Of a stretch of 32,318 bases of DNA, positions 16,931-29,175 are shown in pieces; position 1 is the first letter of the stretch; each line of letters starts with the position of its first letter. A program made the translations under genes and the position numbers. A model generated the notes under the pieces. The model saw only the letters and a list, made by a program, of their open reading frames with translations, made no database searches and was not told where the DNA came from. The DNA comes from Fidelibacterota bacterium (lineage in GTDB: Bacteria > Fidelibacterota > Marinisomatia > Marinisomatales > TCS55), in NCBI GenBank assembly GCA_030746535.1, contig JASLML010000018.1, positions 1-32,318 of the forward strand, read 5' to 3'.

Positions 16931-18199
16931 TCAGTTTATCATGGAAACCGGCTCATCAGAAGTAAGATGCCGAGGCTCTTTTACAAGAAAAATCAGGAGA
17001 GTAACTCCGACAGCTACGCTAACGGCAATGGCAGTAAGGATAGTATCCGTTCCGGCAATCGGTTTGAAATAGCCGGCAAGCATGATCGCTGAAAAAGTAA
17101 ACGGCATCAGAAATGTATCTATAATGGCCATATACACTTTTGAATCCTGTTTCCCAGCGAATTCATAGATCATGTTCATGGCAGAAGGCATAAACCCTCC
17201 GTGACCAATCCCCAGAAAAATGAAAATTGCATATACGCCCGCCATCGTTTCCAGCATTAGCGCAGTAACAGCTGCCGCGAGGTAGGACGAAAAAGACAAA
17301 ATAATGGCGGTTTTATGTCCCAATGCATCCCCGACCTTACCAATCAAATAGCTTGACACACCGGAAGACACTACGGTTATCACCGTAAAAATACCGGCTT
17401 CACTGATATCAAAACCGAATTTATCCTGCGCATGAACCGCATACATGGACATTGCGGGGAAATGAGCGGTGATAAAAATTCTGCTGATAAGATATCTGCG
17501 AAAATTTTTCTGCTGCAGAAACACAGCCCTGGTCTGTTTCCAAAATTCTTCTATGGAAATATGCGGCCTGCTGTTCCGTGAATTGCTCAAATGATACCAA
17601 ATAAAAAGTACGGTTCCTAGAGTGACGGATGTAAACATCAATAAAAATCCCCATCCGAAATTATTCGGGAACGCAATGGAACTGTCCAATATGGCCCTAA
17701 TAATGATTCCGCCGACAAGCCCGCCTATGCTGTTGAAAGCAAACGAAATTCCAAGGAAGCGCCCTCTTGTTTCTCTCGGATTTACATGAGAAATAAATTC
17801 GGTCCAGATTGGAATGATAAACCCCAGAGCCAATCCGTACAGAATAAAACAGATGTAATAAAAAATCCATGCTCCCGGACCGGTGGGCCCGAAGAACGCA
17901 AATACAAATCCTGCAGTAAATATCGGAGGCAGAACAAGTATATGAGCACCGATGATAGATTTTTTATGGTTCTTTATGTTTCTACCGACAATTGCTGAAA
18001 GAAACTGCGGCACAGCGATAAGTATACTGAAAAGCCCTGCTACGGAAATGACAATTTGATCAGGCGCTCCAAGTGTTTTTAAAAACAGCGGAACAACAGC
18101 ATATGTTGTATGAAATGCGATGCCGAACCCCCAGCTGAATTCGTGGGCACAATTCAGGATCAGGTTCGTTTTTTGCTGATTCTTAGTTAAATCAGTCAA
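16931..18199 (-). CDS. MFS transporter
   Basis: 422 aa with about 12 hydrophobic segments and MFS-like loops such as SHVNPRETRGRFLGISFAFNSIGGLVGG and IGKVGDALGHKTAII. Confidence 0.85.
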   Translation of the reverse strand: MTDLTKNQQKTNLILNCAHEFSWGFGIAFHTTYAVVPLFLKTLGAPDQIVISVAGLFSILIAVPQFLSAIVGRNIKNHKKSIIGAHILVLPPIFTAGFVFAFFGPTGPGAWIFYYICFILYGLALGFIIPIWTEFISHVNPRETRGRFLGISFAFNSIGGLVGGIIIRAILDSSIAFPNNFGWGFLLMFTSVTLGTVLFIWYHLSNSRNSRPHISIEEFWKQTRAVFLQQKNFRRYLISRIFITAHFPAMSMYAVHAQDKFGFDISEAGIFTVITVVSSGVSSYLIGKVGDALGHKTAIILSFSSYLAAAVTALMLETMAGVYAIFIFLGIGHGGFMPSAMNMIYEFAGKQDSKVYMAIIDTFLMPFTFSAIMLAGYFKPIAGTDTILTAIAVSVAVGVTLLIFLVKEPRHLTSDEPVSMIN

Positions 18200-19094
18200 G
18201 ATTGCTTCTCGGCTCGCGGGTCAATGTAACAATCGCCGTAATCAAGAGAACCGCTCCGGCAAGCTGTGCTGGATCCAGCATTCGCCCGCGGTAAACCCAG
18301 TCAATCAGTACAGCAGACAGCGGCCAAAATAATTCATAAATAGTTGTGTGTGATGCCGGCAGCTGCTTTAGTCCGTAATAATAGACAAATAAGGCAAGTG
18401 CCCCTGTGGATACGACAATCAACAAAATTATTTTCCAGTGGTGAACAGAAAGTGATGTTATGCTTATAGATCCCTGCCCAATTAGCAAAACAACAGTTGT
18501 TATTATTGCCGTTATCATCAGCCTAAGGGCAGTGACAGTTTTATAATCCAAAGAAGCAAGCACATGTTTGCCAAGCACCGTGGAGCTTCCCCAGCTGAAG
18601 GCCGCAAGCAGCGATAACAAAGCAGCGATCAGCATTTTTTCGTCTGAAAATACCATTAGATTTACACCGAATGTAACCAAGTATCCTCCGGAAAGAGCCA
18701 TCAAAGCAAGCAGCAAGAATCGTTTCGAAAGCTGCTCTTTCAAAATTACCGATGCCAGAAGAATAGCAAATACAGGCTGAAATTTTTGGAGAAGGACAAC
18801 AACAGACAAATCTATGTATTGCACATAACTTAATGCTTTGGTATAGAAGTAAGTGCCGAGCACACCGCCGCAAATGCTTATCCAAAATACTGATCCCCAT
18901 GTCCGCTGATTAAGGAGTTTTATGTTTTTCCATCCGCGAATCAAAAAGGGAAGGAAAATCAGTGCGCCGATAGCATGTTCAGCCGCTACAATGAAAAGAG
19001 ATGAAATGTCTGAGAGATTTTGCCTCAGAAACCCATCAAGACTCCAGAGAAATGCGGCAAAAATCACCGCTGCGGGAGCAAGATATTTTTTCAT
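18192..19094 (-). CDS. EamA/DMT-superfamily transporter
   Basis: 300 aa with about 10 TM segments; two EamA-like halves (VIFAAFLWSLDGFLRQNL..., LLSLLAAFSWGSSTVLGKHVL...; HTTIYELFWPLSAVLIDWVYRG). Confidence 0.85.
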   Translation of the reverse strand: MKKYLAPAAVIFAAFLWSLDGFLRQNLSDISSLFIVAAEHAIGALIFLPFLIRGWKNIKLLNQRTWGSVFWISICGGVLGTYFYTKALSYVQYIDLSVVVLLQKFQPVFAILLASVILKEQLSKRFLLLALMALSGGYLVTFGVNLMVFSDEKMLIAALLSLLAAFSWGSSTVLGKHVLASLDYKTVTALRLMITAIITTVVLLIGQGSISITSLSVHHWKIILLIVVSTGALALFVYYYGLKQLPASHTTIYELFWPLSAVLIDWVYRGRMLDPAQLAGAVLLITAIVTLTREPRSNLD

Positions 19095-19110
19095 GATTTA
19101 GTGATAAAGG

Positions 19111-19686
19111 TTATGCCACGCCGCCACGCCCGGAAATATGGGACATATCAATTCCAAAGGAATTAATTGCTGTATTCCATTGGTCTGCTTCTGGGGTGTT
19201 AAAAATAAAATCCTGTGTTGTGGACTGCAAAAGCCAATCGCCGTTTTCGATTTCCCGTTCAAGCTGACCGCTTGCCCATCCCGCGTGTCCAAGCATCAGT
19301 TTGTAAAACGCAGGACCCTTTTTGTAGGCAATATCCTGAAGAATTTCCCTGTTGCTTGTCATTGCGAATTCATCCGAAAGCTTCACAGTTCCGTCCGTTT
19401 GATAAACAGATGAATGAAGCACAATTCCCCTTTCAATCAGAACAGGGCCTCCAAAGTAAATCTTTGGAATCAGCTGTAAAAACTCTTCCTCTTTAGTAAA
19501 AAGGTGCTCAAACAAATCCTGCAGCTCCGGGTCCTCAAAAGGCTTGTTTACAATTAAACCCATCGCCCCGTCTTTAGTATGTTCACAAATCAAAACGACG
19601 GCTCGGCCGAAATACGGATCCTGCATGTGCGGCATGGATATGAGTAGCTGATTTTTTATTGTGCTCACTTCCAAATGTAGGGTCAT
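19111..19686 (-). CDS. YqgE/AlgH family protein
   Basis: KNQLLISMPHMQDPYFGRAVVLICEHTKDGAMGLIVNKPFE, FGGPVLIERGIVLHS, LMLGHAGWASGQLEREIENGDWL. Confidence 0.93.
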   Translation of the reverse strand: MTLHLEVSTIKNQLLISMPHMQDPYFGRAVVLICEHTKDGAMGLIVNKPFEDPELQDLFEHLFTKEEEFLQLIPKIYFGGPVLIERGIVLHSSVYQTDGTVKLSDEFAMTSNREILQDIAYKKGPAFYKLMLGHAGWASGQLEREIENGDWLLQSTTQDFIFNTPEADQWNTAINSFGIDMSHISGRGGVA

Positions 19687-19804
19687 ATTTTACTTAGTTT
19701 CAATTCTATAAATGTTCTATATGGTAAAATGTAAATCTTTTTTTGAATCCCTTTCTCATGAAGGTAAATTTCATGCTGTCCATTTAAGAATTCATGAGCA
19801 TTAG

Positions 19805-22654
19805 ATGAGCAAATCAGACAATAATATCGTTATTAAAGGCGCAAGGCAGCACAATCTGAAAAATATTGATCTGTCCATTCCCCGCGATAAACTTGTTGTT
19901 ATAACCGGTCTTTCAGGATCAGGAAAATCCTCTCTCGCATTTGACACCATTTATGCGGAAGGACAGCGCCGTTATGTAGAATCTTTGTCGTCATACGCGA
20001 GGCAATTTCTCGGGTTAATGGAAAAGCCGGACATGGACCATATTGAAGGTCTTTCACCTGCAATTTCGATTGAGCAAAAATCCACACAGCGCAACCCGAG
20101 GTCAACCGTTGGAACAGTAACCGAAATTCATGACTATTTACGGCTTTTGTTTGCTCATATTGGCAAGCCGTTTTGCTGGGTATGCGCGCGCCCGATCCAA
20201 AGGCAGACCGTTCAGCAAATCGTTGAAAGTGTATGCAAGTTTCCCGCAAAAACAGGATTGAACATTCTTGCGCCTGTTGTGCGCGGCAGGAAAGGCGAAC
20301 ATAAAGGTGTTTTTAAGCAGGTAACGAAAGAAGGATTTTTACGCGTGAGGGTAGACGGGAAAATTCACAAGCTGGAAGGTGACATTCCCCTTGAAAAAAA
20401 TAAAAAACACTCCATTGAAGTGGTCGTAGACCGAATTGCATTGGAAGGCGACTATAAAGACCGTCTTGTAGAATCTGTAGAATTGGCATTAAAAATCGGA
20501 TCTGGGCTTATCATCATACAGGAGCTTCCCGGGAAGGATCATCTTTTCAGCGAACATTTTGCATGTCCGCACTGCGAAGTATCCATGGAAGAATTGTCGC
20601 CGCGCATGTTCTCTTTCAATTCGCCGTACGGCGCCTGTTCCCATTGTGACGGATTGGGCGCTCACAGAGAAGTAGATCCTGAGCTCGTGGTCCCGGATAA
20701 ATCAAAATCAATTATTCAGGGTGCAATTGCACCGCTCGGCGAACAGCCGCGGGGGAATTGGTACGGAAGCATTCTTAAAAGTTTGTCCAAACATTATCAG
20801 TTTAATTTTACCACACCCTGGCTAAAACTGAATAAGAACGTTCGGCACATGCTTTTGTACGGTACAGGAGACAATGTCTTTAAAATGAAATATTCATCAA
20901 AACGCTGGACCGGCACCTACAGCGGCGGGTGGGAAGGTGCGATTCATAATCTTAACCGCAGATATAATCAAACGCAGTCATCACATATCAGGGAATGGAT
21001 AGAACAGTTTATGAGCCTGAAGCCCTGTCCTGAATGCACCGGGTCAAGATTGCGTCCGGAAAGTATGGCTGTGCAAGTCGATGATAAAAACCTTGGTGAA
21101 ATTTCATCATTGTCCATCGCCAAGGCGCAAAAATTCTTTTCCAATCTTAACCTTTCTAAAACAGACGCAATCATAGCCCATCAAATACTGAAAGAAGTGC
21201 AGAACAGGCTGGAATTCCTTGTAAATGTAGGCTTGGAATATTTGACCCTTGACCGCGCTGCAGCCACCCTTTCCGGCGGCGAGGCGCAGCGAATCCGGCT
21301 TGCGACGCAGATTGGCTCACAGCTGGTAGGAGTACTTTATATTCTCGATGAGCCATCTATTGGGCTTCATCCGAGAGACAATTCCAGACTGCTTAATACG
21401 CTGAAAGTTTTACGTGATTTAGGGAATTCCATTCTGGTGGTAGAACATGATAAAGAAACAATGGAAGAATCCGATGTGCTTGTTGATCTCGGGCCGGGGG
21501 CCGGCGAGCACGGAGGCAAAGTTGTATATTCGGGCCCTCCGAAAAAAATTCTAACATGCAAGTCATCCATCACAGGAAAATATTTATCCGGAAAAAAGAA
21601 AATCGCAATTCCTCCGCAGCGGCGGAACGGAAACGGGAAAGCGCTCACATTGAAAGGTGCAAGAGGAAACAATTTGAATAAGCTGACAGTGTCCTTTCCT
21701 CTTGGAAAAGTTGTAGCTGTCACCGGTGTTTCCGGCAGCGGAAAGAGCACGCTTATAAATGAAACGCTTTACCCTGTATTGGCGAGGGAATTAAATCGTG
21801 CGAGAACTTATCCTCTGCCGTTTGATGCCATCGATGGCTTGGCCTATCTGGATAAGGTGATAGATATTGACCAAAAGCCAATCGGCCGTACACCGAGATC
21901 CAATCCTGCTACATACACCGGTGTTTTCACATTTATTCGTGATCTTTTTTCCCAGCTTCCGGAATCAAAAATGCGTGGCTATAAACCTGGCAGATTTTCA
22001 TTCAATGTAAAAGGCGGCAGATGTGAATCCTGCGAAGGGGACGGCATTATTAAAATTGAAATGAATTTCCTACCGGATGTGTATGTAACCTGTGAAGTTT
22101 GCAAAGGAGCCCGGTATAACCAAAAAACATTGGAAATTCGTTACAAAGGGAAAACAATAGCCGATGTGCTCGACATGTCTGTGGAAGAGGCTTTGGATTT
22201 TTTCAAAAATATTCCATCAGCAAAAAAGAAATTGACCACACTGTATGATGTCGGCCTTGGCTATATCCGCCTAGGTCAACAGGCAACAACGCTCTCTGGC
22301 GGTGAAGCACAGCGCGTAAAGCTTGCAACAGAATTATCAAAAGCAAACAGAGACAGAACACTTTATATCTTGGATGAACCGACAACGGGACTTCATTTTG
22401 AGGATGTGAACATGCTTTTATCTGTGCTGCAAAGGCTGGTGGACAAAGGGAATACGGTCATTGTTATTGAGCACAATTTGGACGTGATTAAGTCAGCGGA
22501 CTGGATCATTGATTTAGGTCCGGAAGGCGGCGATGCCGGCGGTGAAATTATTTTTTCCGGAACACCGGAAGATTTGATTAAGAAAAAGGAATCCTACACA
22601 GCACAGTTTTTGCATCCTGTCATTAACATGAAAAAAATGAATGGAAAATCATGA
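19805..22654 (+). CDS. uvrA: Excinuclease ABC subunit A
   Basis: [98 protein letters not shown] are diagnostic of UvrA. Confidence 0.98.
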   Translation: MSKSDNNIVIKGARQHNLKNIDLSIPRDKLVVITGLSGSGKSSLAFDTIYAEGQRRYVESLSSYARQFLGLMEKPDMDHIEGLSPAISIEQKSTQRNPRSTVGTVTEIHDYLRLLFAHIGKPFCWVCARPIQRQTVQQIVESVCKFPAKTGLNILAPVVRGRKGEHKGVFKQVTKEGFLRVRVDGKIHKLEGDIPLEKNKKHSIEVVVDRIALEGDYKDRLVESVELALKIGSGLIIIQELPGKDHLFSEHFACPHCEVSMEELSPRMFSFNSPYGACSHCDGLGAHREVDPELVVPDKSKSIIQGAIAPLGEQPRGNWYGSILKSLSKHYQFNFTTPWLKLNKNVRHMLLYGTGDNVFKMKYSSKRWTGTYSGGWEGAIHNLNRRYNQTQSSHIREWIEQFMSLKPCPECTGSRLRPESMAVQVDDKNLGEISSLSIAKAQKFFSNLNLSKTDAIIAHQILKEVQNRLEFLVNVGLEYLTLDRAAATLSGGEAQRIRLATQIGSQLVGVLYILDEPSIGLHPRDNSRLLNTLKVLRDLGNSILVVEHDKETMEESDVLVDLGPGAGEHGGKVVYSGPPKKILTCKSSITGKYLSGKKKIAIPPQRRNGNGKALTLKGARGNNLNKLTVSFPLGKVVAVTGVSGSGKSTLINETLYPVLARELNRARTYPLPFDAIDGLAYLDKVIDIDQKPIGRTPRSNPATYTGVFTFIRDLFSQLPESKMRGYKPGRFSFNVKGGRCESCEGDGIIKIEMNFLPDVYVTCEVCKGARYNQKTLEIRYKGKTIADVLDMSVEEALDFFKNIPSAKKKLTTLYDVGLGYIRLGQQATTLSGGEAQRVKLATELSKANRDRTLYILDEPTTGLHFEDVNMLLSVLQRLVDKGNTVIVIEHNLDVIKSADWIIDLGPEGGDAGGEIIFSGTPEDLIKKKESYTAQFLHPVINMKKMNGKS

Positions 22655-24975
22655 AGCCGCCAAATGAATTGAAAACAGTATTCCCCCACTGGGAAGTAAC
22701 AAAAGATCTCATTGATCAGTGTATTGATATTATGCTGAACCTACGTCAAAGCGGACACCCTGGCGGTTCAAGGTCCAAAGTCCACGGCATGGTTGCAACT
22801 ATTCTTTCCGGGGCTATGCGCTGGGATATTCGCGATGCGGGTAAACGGCTTGCTGACAGATATGTGCTTGTTGCGGGCCACGCGAATCCTGTGGTATACG
22901 CAACGCTCGCTGTTTTAAACGAAGCTATGCGGATAAAATTCAAACAGACCGGTGATTCAAAATACACACATTTTAAAGGAGAAGGCTTTCAATTGGTTTG
23001 GGAAGATTTACTGACCCTCAGGCGGAACAAGGGACTTCCCGGACACGCAGAAATGGAAGGCAAAACACTTTTCTTTAAGTTCAACACAGGTCCCAGCGGA
23101 CACGGCTCACCGGCTGCTGCCGGCGAAGCGCTGGCATTAAAATACGCCAATGTGCCGGATGTAAAAGTATTTGCCTTCGAAGGCGAGGGCGGTTTTACCA
23201 CAGGCGCTTCACACGAAACTATCAACTCAGCCTGGGGATTGGGCCTTGGGAATCTCGTTTATTTTATGGACTGGAATGATTACGGAATAGATGATCGCCC
23301 GTTCAGTTCAATTATGTACGGAACCCCCGAAGACTGGTTTGGTTCTCACGGGTGGCATGTTGAAGGAACGATGAACGGAGAAGACTGGGAATCGCTGACT
23401 GATGCGTATTATAAACTGCTGGTAGAAAACGCGGCGCCGGATCAGCCAAAAATGATTTATGCAAAGATGCGAAAGGGGCGCGGCTATTATAAGTATGACC
23501 ATAACAGCCACGGAGCCGCTCATAACAGGAATTCAGAATTCTTTTGGAAAACGAAGGAAGATTTTTCAGAAAAATACAATATTGATTTTGAGCATATGGG
23601 GCAGGGAGCGCCCGACACATGGGATGAACAACTGGAACAAGCCGGATCAATGTTTTCATCCGTTTTTTCAGTCATGGAAACCAATCAGGAATTGGTGGAT
23701 TATTTATCCGATACACTTGTGGACTTGGGGAATTCAGTTCCAGATGACGGCAATTCATGGAAATTTAAATCGGCAGATCCAATTGATATTTCATCTATTA
23801 TAAGCGAAGATGATTTGCCGAACGGATTATTTCTAAAACCGGGGGAAAAAGCGCCAAACCGTATCGGTTTTTCAAAAGCTGCGAGCTACATCAATACACG
23901 GGCCATTGAAAAAACAGGCAGACCGCTGGTTGTGGCAATGAGCGCTGATCTTGCAGATTCCACCAATATATCCGGGTTTGCCAAAGGCTGGGATGGTTCG
24001 CCGGACCTCGGGCTTTTTAACAAAAATACCAATCCCGAAAGTCCGCTGATGCCGCAGGGAATTACCGAATTCACAAATGCGGGTATGATGGCCGGCCTTG
24101 CCACTGTCAATTTCAGCGAAAATCCCTATAATTCTTTTTGTGGTTTCTACGGAGCAATGAGTACATACGGTTCCTTCAGCTATCTTAAGTACGGTCCGAT
24201 AAGGCTGTTCAGCCAGATTGCGCAGGATTCGGATTTAAAGGTCGGGAAATTAATTTGGGTTGTTGGTCATTCAGGTCCTGAAACGGCAGAGGACAGCAGA
24301 ACGCATTTCGGAATATTTTCTCCCGGAGTGACACAGCTATTTCCAGATGGGCATGTGTTGAATATTCATCCGTGGGAACACAATGAAGTTGCACCGGCTC
24401 TTGCGGCGGCCCTCCACACCGACGTGCCGATTATTGCAGTTCATTTGACACGCCCTCCTGTTGAGATTCCGGATCGCGAAGCTCTTGGAATGGATCCCCA
24501 CTTTGATGCAAGTAAAGGCGCGTACCTTATTAAGGATTATGATTCGGATAAGGAAAAAGAAGGTGTAGTGATAGTCCGCGGCACAAGTTCCACAAATTCC
24601 GTTGTCAGCATCCTTCCGCAGCTAAAGGAGAATGGTCCGAACATAAAAATTGTTGCTGCCATTTCCTGGGGGCTGTTTCAACTGCAACCCAAAACTTACA
24701 GAGATTCCATTATGACTGCAGCAGATTGGTATGATTCTATGATTATTACAAACAGCGCAAGAAGGCTGATGCAGAAATGGACATCAAATAGAATTGTTCA
24801 TGAATACACGTTAAGCCCGGACTGGGATAACCGATGGCGGACAGGTGGATCATTGGATGAAATTGTAGCGGAAGCCCAACTTGATCCTGAAAGTGTATTA
24901 AAGGGAATTAAGGCCTTTGCTAAAAATCGGAAAAAGCGTTTGTCGAAAATAAAATCAGAAATTCCTGAAAACTGA
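22651..24975 (+). CDS. Transketolase-like thiamine-diphosphate enzyme (atypical)
   Basis: 774 aa. [63 protein letters not shown], and [20 protein letters not shown] (catalytic-Glu region) align with transketolase landmarks but with variant motifs. Confidence 0.85.
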   Translation: MKPPNELKTVFPHWEVTKDLIDQCIDIMLNLRQSGHPGGSRSKVHGMVATILSGAMRWDIRDAGKRLADRYVLVAGHANPVVYATLAVLNEAMRIKFKQTGDSKYTHFKGEGFQLVWEDLLTLRRNKGLPGHAEMEGKTLFFKFNTGPSGHGSPAAAGEALALKYANVPDVKVFAFEGEGGFTTGASHETINSAWGLGLGNLVYFMDWNDYGIDDRPFSSIMYGTPEDWFGSHGWHVEGTMNGEDWESLTDAYYKLLVENAAPDQPKMIYAKMRKGRGYYKYDHNSHGAAHNRNSEFFWKTKEDFSEKYNIDFEHMGQGAPDTWDEQLEQAGSMFSSVFSVMETNQELVDYLSDTLVDLGNSVPDDGNSWKFKSADPIDISSIISEDDLPNGLFLKPGEKAPNRIGFSKAASYINTRAIEKTGRPLVVAMSADLADSTNISGFAKGWDGSPDLGLFNKNTNPESPLMPQGITEFTNAGMMAGLATVNFSENPYNSFCGFYGAMSTYGSFSYLKYGPIRLFSQIAQDSDLKVGKLIWVVGHSGPETAEDSRTHFGIFSPGVTQLFPDGHVLNIHPWEHNEVAPALAAALHTDVPIIAVHLTRPPVEIPDREALGMDPHFDASKGAYLIKDYDSDKEKEGVVIVRGTSSTNSVVSILPQLKENGPNIKIVAAISWGLFQLQPKTYRDSIMTAADWYDSMIITNSARRLMQKWTSNRIVHEYTLSPDWDNRWRTGGSLDEIVAEAQLDPESVLKGIKAFAKNRKKRLSKIKSEIPEN

Positions 24976-25063
24976 TTTCAGTCTTTTCTTGGCGACCCCT
25001 TGATTCATTATGTATCTTCTTGACTCGCAACCATGTCAATTTCAACCATTTCATCTGTAATTC

Positions 25064-26089
25064 ATGTCTGATTCTTACGTAACCGACCCCACCCGCCTCG
25101 AAGACGATATTGCTGTAGAAAGCACCCTTCGCCCTTCGAAGTTTGAGGACTTTATAGGACAAACAGAAGTGGTGGATAGTCTTAAACTTTACATCGAAGC
25201 GGCAAATAAGCGCGGCGAATCCTTAGACCATGTACTGCTTTTCGGGCCTCCGGGACTTGGAAAGACGACGTTGGCAAATATCATTTCTCATGAGCTTTCT
25301 TCCGAACTGCGCCAGTCTTCTGGCCCCGTCCTGGAACGCGCCGGTGATCTTGCAGGTATGCTCACCAATCTACAGCATCGCGATGTTTTTTTTATTGATG
25401 AAATCCACAGACTGAATTCGGTCGTGGAGGAATATATGTATTCTGCCATGGAGGATTACCGCATTGAAATCATGATAGATAAAGGGCCGAGCGCCAGAAG
25501 CGTTCAGCTTAATCTTGAGCCATTCACCCTTGTCGGCGCCACAACTCGGCTCGGGAATATTACTTCTCCGCTGAGAGACAGGTTCGGCGTAGTACTGCGG
25601 GTTGATTATTACGATCATAATGCTCTCTATGAAATTGTCATACGGTCCGCGGGAATACTGGAAGTGAATATTGATGAAGCTGGCGCAAAAGAAATAGGCC
25701 GCAGATCGCGCGGGACACCCCGAATCGCGAATCGAATTTTGCGAAGAACAAGAGATTATGCTGAAGTGAAAGCGGACGGTAAGATTACGATTGAAGTGGC
25801 AAAAGATTCCCTCGCATCGATGGGTATTGACGAATACGGGCTCGATGATATGGATCGAAGAATTTTATCAACACTCATAGACAAATTTCAGGGAGGGCCG
25901 GTTGGCGTCAGCTCCCTATCAGTTGCCATCGGTGAAGATGCCAACACAATTGAAGATGTTTATGAACCTTTTTTAATTAAAGAAGGATTTATCCAGCGGA
26001 CATCCAGAGGACGCCTAGCTCAGGAACGAGCCTTTACTCTGCTGGGCAAATCCCCATCAGGAAAACAACAGGAAAGGCTGTTCGAATGA
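25064..26089 (+). CDS. ruvB: Holliday junction branch migration DNA helicase RuvB
   Basis: [101 protein letters not shown]. Confidence 0.98.
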   Translation: MSDSYVTDPTRLEDDIAVESTLRPSKFEDFIGQTEVVDSLKLYIEAANKRGESLDHVLLFGPPGLGKTTLANIISHELSSELRQSSGPVLERAGDLAGMLTNLQHRDVFFIDEIHRLNSVVEEYMYSAMEDYRIEIMIDKGPSARSVQLNLEPFTLVGATTRLGNITSPLRDRFGVVLRVDYYDHNALYEIVIRSAGILEVNIDEAGAKEIGRRSRGTPRIANRILRRTRDYAEVKADGKITIEVAKDSLASMGIDEYGLDDMDRRILSTLIDKFQGGPVGVSSLSVAIGEDANTIEDVYEPFLIKEGFIQRTSRGRLAQERAFTLLGKSPSGKQQERLFE

Positions 26090-27138
26090 TTAATAAAAAA
26101 CCAAAGTTTAAACTGGCTGATTTTGAATATCCCCTGCCAAAAAAATACATAGCACAGTATCCGGCAAAGCAGCGGGATCGTGCAAAATTAATGGTAGTGC
26201 ATCGTGATACGGGCGAGATTGAGCACAAGCAGTTCAGCAACATTGTTCAGTACACGAGAAAAAATGATTTAATTATCACCAACAATACGCAGGTATTTCC
26301 GGCAAGGCTTTATGCTACAAAAGACCGAACGGATGCGAAAGTTGAGGTCTTCCTCCTGAGGGAGCTGGAAAACGACCTCTGGGAAGTAATGGTCCGCCCA
26401 GCAAGGAAAGTACGCATTGGAAATAAACTCATGTTTTCAAAAAACTTTCATTGCGATGTGATTGACAATACGGTTTCAGGCGGACGTGTGGTTCGGTTTG
26501 AATATGAAGGTGATCATATTTACAATATCATAGACCGCGTTGGCATTTCTCCCCTTCCACCTTATATCACCCGAGAACCGGAAACGATGGATAAAAAGCG
26601 CTATCAGACAGTTTTCGCGGCCGAGCGTGGAGCGGTTGCGGCGCCCACCGCAGGTTTGCATTTCACCCAAGGATTGCTGAACCGGTTTGAAAAGAAAGGT
26701 GTAAAACACAGCAATGTAACGCTCCATATAGGGCTTGGTACATTTCGCCCTGTTCAGGTAGAGGACTTGAACCGGCATCAGATGGATTCCGAGTATTTTC
26801 AGGTGACCCCAAAAACTGCGTTGATGATTAATGAAACAAAAAAGAAAAGACGCAATGTATTTGCAGTCGGCACATCAACCGTGCGGGCGCTGGAAACCGT
26901 GGTTGTTTCCGGATTTCAGGTAACGCCAAAGCGCGGCTGGACTGACAAATTCATTTATCCGCCGTATGATTTCAAAATGGTTGACGGCATGATAACGAAT
27001 TTCCATCAGCCCAAAAGTACACTTATTATGATGGTTTCTGCTTTTGCAGGCCGCGATCTGATAATGAAAGCGTACAGAGAAGCGAAGAAAAATGATTATC
27101 GCTTTCTGAGTTACGGCGACGCAATGCTTATTCTCTGA
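26086..27138 (+). CDS. queA: S-adenosylmethionine:tRNA ribosyltransferase-isomerase
   Basis: [95 protein letters not shown]. Confidence 0.97.
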   Translation: MINKKPKFKLADFEYPLPKKYIAQYPAKQRDRAKLMVVHRDTGEIEHKQFSNIVQYTRKNDLIITNNTQVFPARLYATKDRTDAKVEVFLLRELENDLWEVMVRPARKVRIGNKLMFSKNFHCDVIDNTVSGGRVVRFEYEGDHIYNIIDRVGISPLPPYITREPETMDKKRYQTVFAAERGAVAAPTAGLHFTQGLLNRFEKKGVKHSNVTLHIGLGTFRPVQVEDLNRHQMDSEYFQVTPKTALMINETKKKRRNVFAVGTSTVRALETVVVSGFQVTPKRGWTDKFIYPPYDFKMVDGMITNFHQPKSTLIMMVSAFAGRDLIMKAYREAKKNDYRFLSYGDAMLIL

Positions 27139-27821
27139 TGGAGTTCCCGGGAAAAGTTGGCGCCGTAATCCCGGCCGCCGGTTCCGGGCAGCGCTTTGGA
27201 GAAAAAAAACAGTTTAAGCAGTTAGGCAAACGCCCCCTTCTTTATACAACCATTGCTCCTTTTCTGGATTGCAGCCTCATTTCGGAAATTTCCGTTGCAG
27301 TCCCCCAGGAAGATGTGGACAAAATTTCGCGGGAAATGCAGTCCATTGTCGGATCCGCTTCCGTTACGGTAACTGCAGGAGAATCCATACGGCAGAATTC
27401 AGTCCGAAATGGAATAAACGCACTATCTGATGACTGCGATATTATTTGTATTCATGACTGCGCACGCCCGCTTGTTACAGAGCAGCTGATAAGGGACACC
27501 ATCAACGGATGTAAAAATCATGACGGATGTATTACTGCGATGAAGGCTTCAGATACAGTAAAAAGAGCGGATGGAGATATCATCACCGCAACATTAAACA
27601 GGGATCACATTTGGCTGGCTCAAACTCCTCAGGCGTTTCACCGCGATATTTTATTACATGCATTTGAGAATGCAGACAACAATGATGCTATAGGAACAGA
27701 TGAATCTGCGCTAGTAGAAATGGTTGGCGGAAAAGTAAAAATAATTGAAGGTCTGGCTGATAATATAAAGATTACGAATCAGCAGGATTGGAAAACACTG
27801 GAGACGGGGCTCATTGACTAA
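27138..27821 (+). CDS. ispD: 2-C-methyl-D-erythritol 4-phosphate cytidylyltransferase
   Basis: VGAVIPAAGSGQRFGEKKQFKQLGKRPLLYTTIAPFL, ICIHDCARPLVTEQLI, LNRDHIWLAQTPQAFHRDIL. Confidence 0.96.
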   Translation: MEFPGKVGAVIPAAGSGQRFGEKKQFKQLGKRPLLYTTIAPFLDCSLISEISVAVPQEDVDKISREMQSIVGSASVTVTAGESIRQNSVRNGINALSDDCDIICIHDCARPLVTEQLIRDTINGCKNHDGCITAMKASDTVKRADGDIITATLNRDHIWLAQTPQAFHRDILLHAFENADNNDAIGTDESALVEMVGGKVKIIEGLADNIKITNQQDWKTLETGLID

Positions 27822-28290
27822 ATCCGGGATAGGATTTGATGTGCATCCGCTTGCAGAAGGAGAAAAATTGATTCTCGGCGGTGTTGCAATACCATCGGAA
27901 AAAGGAACCGTCGGCCATTCAGACGGCGACGTACTGATTCATGCGATTGTAGATGCTATTCTTGGAGCAGCCAGTTTGGGAGATATCGGATCATTTTTTC
28001 CAAGTGAAGATGAAAAATGGAGAAATGCCGATAGCAGACAATTTCTTACACATGCTCTCGAGGAAGCTGAGAATGCCGGGTTTGCCATAACGCACATTGA
28101 CAGCACCATCATACTGGAAAAACCGAAATTAGCAGATATTATTCCGCAAATGCGTTACCAGATTGCCTATACGCTTCAGGTTGACGAGTCTGCGGTTTCC
28201 ATAAAAGCGACTACTACTGATAAGCTGGGAATTATCGGCAAAGGCGAAGGTGTAGCAGCTATGGCAATTGCCACCCTGAATCCCGCCTGA
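27814..28290 (+). CDS. ispF: 2-C-methyl-D-erythritol 2,4-cyclodiphosphate synthase
   Basis: TTG start overlapping the ispD end. GIGFDVHPLAEGEKLILGGVAIP, GHSDGDVLIHAIVDAILGAASLGDIGSFFP, SIKATTTDKLGIIGKGEGVAAMA. Confidence 0.96.
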   Translation: MTKSGIGFDVHPLAEGEKLILGGVAIPSEKGTVGHSDGDVLIHAIVDAILGAASLGDIGSFFPSEDEKWRNADSRQFLTHALEEAENAGFAITHIDSTIILEKPKLADIIPQMRYQIAYTLQVDESAVSIKATTTDKLGIIGKGEGVAAMAIATLNPA

Positions 28291-28294
28291 AAAC

Positions 28295-29134
28295 ATGACT
28301 GACATTTCAATTACCTCGCCGGCAAAGGTGAACATCGGCCTGAAAATCCTGGATCAGCGCAAAGACGGATACCATAATATTCACACCCTTTTCCAGGAAC
28401 TTGAATTCGGAGATTCTGTTCGAATTAGCAAATCAAAATCCGGATGCAAAATTACCGCAAAAAATCAGAATACGCCGACGGATGAATCCAATACATGTTT
28501 CAAGGCATGGCAGGCCATAAAAGAGGAATACCCGCACGTTGGAGGTGTTTCCATACATCTCGAAAAACACATTCCTGAAGGTTCGGGCTTGGGCGGAGGC
28601 TCTTCCAATGCCGCAACGGTGCTGAAAAGGTTAAATAAACTTTATTCCCTTGATTTATCTGAAAATGAACTGGAAGCGATAGCTCTTCGGATTGGCGCCG
28701 ATGTTCCGTTTTTTATCCGCGGCGGTACGCAAATTGGTAGCGGTATCGGCGAAAAACTGACACCTGCATCTAACAAAGTTGAGGGATATTATTTACTTGT
28801 CATTCCTGGATTTTCCGTCAATACATCCTGGGCTTATGGGCAATATAAAAAGCGGTTGGAGGGTACAGTTCAATATCCTAATTTCGCCGACCTTTTAGAA
28901 GAGGATACAATCCCTTTTAAGCTGTTTGAGAATGATTTCGAAGATGTGGTAATTCCTGCACATCCAGAGATTGGCGGCATAAAGTCCGGACTTGAATCAT
29001 CCGGATCAGTGTTCGCGGGTCTGTCGGGCAGCGGTTCGACTGTGTTTGGAATTTTCAGCGACGATGCCTCAGCCAAAGAGGCGGAGCAAAATTTCAAACC
29101 CCAATATCGTACTGTTCTCACTTCCCCCGTTTAA
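28295..29134 (+). CDS. ispE: 4-diphosphocytidyl-2-C-methyl-D-erythritol kinase
   Basis: SPAKVNIGLKILDQRKDGYHNIHTLFQEL, HIPEGSGLGGGSSNAATVLKRLN, IGADVPFFIRGG, GLSGSGSTVFGIF. Confidence 0.96.
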   Translation: MTDISITSPAKVNIGLKILDQRKDGYHNIHTLFQELEFGDSVRISKSKSGCKITAKNQNTPTDESNTCFKAWQAIKEEYPHVGGVSIHLEKHIPEGSGLGGGSSNAATVLKRLNKLYSLDLSENELEAIALRIGADVPFFIRGGTQIGSGIGEKLTPASNKVEGYYLLVIPGFSVNTSWAYGQYKKRLEGTVQYPNFADLLEEDTIPFKLFENDFEDVVIPAHPEIGGIKSGLESSGSVFAGLSGSGSTVFGIFSDDASAKEAEQNFKPQYRTVLTSPV

Positions 29135-29175
29135 TCTCAAAACAACCGAATTACCCGTTTTCAGAAACGACCCAT

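Noticed and set aside
16931-19094. MFS plus EamA pair as a new transport system
   Set aside because: They overlap by 8 bp and are probably co-transcribed, but both are common generic families and nothing shows a joint substrate.
27138-28290. Possible IspDF fusion or frameshift
   Set aside because: ispD ends with its own TAA and ispF has a TTG start overlapping by 8 bp in a different frame; both products are full length, so these are ordinary overlapping genes.
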